This document shows, in pieces, positions 62,301 to 64,000 of a stretch of 64,000 nt of DNA (positions are counted from its first letter, which is position 1; each line of letters starts with the position of its first letter). The notes below the pieces were generated by a model. The model ran no database searches, was not told the DNA's origin, and worked only from the letters and a program-made list of their open reading frames with translations. Both the position numbers and the translations under genes were made by a program. Source of the stretch: Phycomyces blakesleeanus NRRL 1555(-) (Eukaryota > Mucoromycota > Mucoromycetes > Mucorales > Phycomycetaceae); contig NW_017265162.1 in the NCBI RefSeq assembly GCF_001638985.1, positions 62,001 to 126,000 on the forward strand, read 5' to 3'.

Positions 62301-64000
62301 GAGGGAATCTAGTGAAAAACTCACGTCCTGTCAATTTGTTAAGACCACTATGTTCATCCTTAATCTTTTTTGTTCCGAAGGTTCTTTGCAAAAGTGTCGA
62401 GAACAACATAACAGAGCAGTTACGAATAGCCCAACTAAAACATATGAAAAGGAATTTGTCAACAAATGATGTGCAATTGGCGAATGAATTATTATCAATG
62501 ACAAACCTTGGAGACGAGAATCCGTTAATCGAGAGTGAAAAGCCATCTGAAGCATATTTCAAAACGCTTGTTCCGAGCTTAGAATCCATAAAGATGGTAC
62601 GAAGAATGTTGAATGCATGAACTTGGGGAAGATCAATCTTTTGGTCAGCATCGGATGGTGCTTCAACACTTGCAAGCATGAAGAGACGCTGCATAGCCAT
62701 TTCCAGCAAATCTCTCTTGTTAGGCTTTTCACTGCTTACAACACCCAGAATACAAAGCGGAAGACCTGCACTACGTCTAGTGATGGAAATATTACTTGAT
62801 GTTAAGCTTTCAAGGTTCTCCTACAAGATTATTTAAATATGTATTAATATTTTTTTATTAGATCTTATGTTTTATATTTCTTAAAAAAATTACCTTTAGC
62901 CATTCCGAAGGAAGACGTGCGATGTCAGTCATAGGTGAAGCCAACAATCTAGAATTAAGTGATACATATGCAGGATACACAGCAGAGAATGCTCCTCGAT
63001 GTCTGATAGTTGTAAGCAATGAACGAAGGAGAGAGCCACTTTCCACCAAGTCATCGTAGGTGATAACACCCTATACATATATAAGAGTTGTTTTTTGTTT
63101 AAAAAACCATACATTACTTCCCTTCTTTGTCTTTATCTTAGATTGTTTACCTCTTTCGAGTGGTGTGTAACTATAGGAGCCTTTGAAATGATAACTTCCA
63201 AAAGTGAACTAAATGAAGAGTGTTTAAAGCAATATTAATTCAAGATCATCTTAAAAGGAACATTTCATATACAAAAGAAAAAGAAATAAATACCTAGCTT
63301 CCTTTACTGCTCTCCAGCATGAGCTCAAAATAATCTGATACTTTGGACCTGACCATTCAGAGTCAACATTGTCAATAATCATGTCATCTTCATTTTCTTC
63401 CATATCTTGGATAGACGCAGGGATATTTCCTTCAGGAGATGGGTTCGACAAGACTTCCATAACTGTATTACAAACGGTATGGATCAGAGTCAGAGCGCGT
63501 GAGTGAGCCTTTTTCCATGCATTGATATCAGAAAATACTGCTGGATTATGGTATTCGAGCTCACGGAAGACATATCTACGCAGGAGGGCATAATACATCA
63601 ATATTCATTTAAGTAAATGATGAAATTATAGTTTACTATAAAAAACACTTACTGCAAAGCCAAGAGGGTTCCGTGCATTGGCTTATATTGTGCAGCTTGG
63701 AGTAGGTTGTTCTTTGCAGCAGCGACCTGCCCGTCCAACATATCCATCAACTTTCCAGTAAAGACGACTAGAAGAGAAAATAAAGAGTACATATTAAATA
63801 AGCGTTTGCTTTCTCTACTACAAATATTCCTTTTATTAGTATTATTTCTTCTCTTACCAGCTGGTGAACCGTCATGGTCTCCAGATCCCTTGCTTGGTGC
63901 TACGTTTTGTTCGGGGTTGAGGTCGAATCCAAGAACAGTAATATACTTGGTGAAAATCAATCGGAAAATCATTGCACCACTATCGCTTTCTCCAGCTCTT
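59394..64000 (-). CDS. TRM732: THADA/Trm732-family protein, C-terminal part (5' end outside window)
   Basis: Large HEAT-repeat protein (DUF2428). Its yeast member Trm732 partners Trm7 for 2'-O-methylation of position 32 in tRNA anticodon loops. The window holds roughly the C-terminal two thirds in many short exons, ending SRSYA and TAA at 59396-59394. Conserved blocks include ITRRSAGLPLCILG, SWAIRNCSVMLFSTLLQRTF, GREFFTRFPQLHPYLLKEL, HPGLYPILTLLSRMHPS, CASSSIFKTREMAARALVPL and, near the end, YGITSRPGIFVAAYRAI. Acceptable donors and acceptors border each block. An acidic insert (DMEENEDDMIIDN) lies near 63360-63415. The frame is open through the right window edge. No lesion was found. Confidence 0.9.

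Overview
The window looks like nuclear DNA of an early-diverging filamentous fungus, most likely a member of the Mucoromycotina (Mucorales-like). This is inferred from four things: many short GT-AG introns in AT-rich sequence, a eukaryotic RNA-dependent RNA polymerase, a two-ORF L1/Tad-type LINE resembling the Grem-LINE elements of Mucoromycota, and ordinary fungal housekeeping genes. No species can be named from the sequence alone.

Layout. At 1-5.9 kb lie the 3' end of an RNA-dependent RNA polymerase gene, a nine-exon PIF1-family helicase and a convergent eight-exon catalase. From 6.27 to 19.5 kb is a nested transposon complex. A transposon with a Tc1/mariner-IS630-type DDE transposase and the 5' end of a zinc-finger gene are present twice as a near-perfect inverted repeat, with arms of about 2.58 kb and a spacer of about 2.7 kb. 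Both arms carry the same 439-bp solo LTR splitting the transposase. Only the left arm also carries a 5.3-kb LINE, flanked by a 10-bp target-site duplication. The spacer and inner right arm hold the remainder of the zinc-finger gene, which is broken.

From 20.5 to 30.1 kb the window is conserved host sequence: ribosomal protein uL22 (RPL17), a selenoprotein-W-like Rdx protein whose gene probably contains a GC-AG intron, an unrecognised 293-aa protein, MCM5 (14 exons) and arginyl-tRNA synthetase. A 4.2-kb gene desert with an A15/G25 tract follows. Then come an Hst3/Hst4-type sirtuin, a BRE4/FUSC-family membrane protein, a possible 35-aa gene, the GDP-mannose transporter VRG4, an NCA2-like mitochondrial protein and a small secreted protein. 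The right end has a damaged Tc1/mariner element with TA-flanked terminal repeats, a diverged and expanded relative of the solo LTR, a tRNA-Lys(UUU), and the 3' part of a THADA/TRM732 gene running off the window.

The host genes serve unrelated tasks: replication (MCM5, PIF1), chromatin (sirtuin), translation (uL22, ArgRS, tRNA-Lys, Trm732), redox (catalase, Rdx), and Golgi or mitochondrial transport (VRG4, NCA2). They do not form a pathway. The most unusual part is the 6.3-19.5 kb palindrome, whose nested insertions allow the order of events to be read. Exon boundaries were derived by hand from splice consensus, and for every complete multi-exon model the summed exon lengths give one uninterrupted frame.
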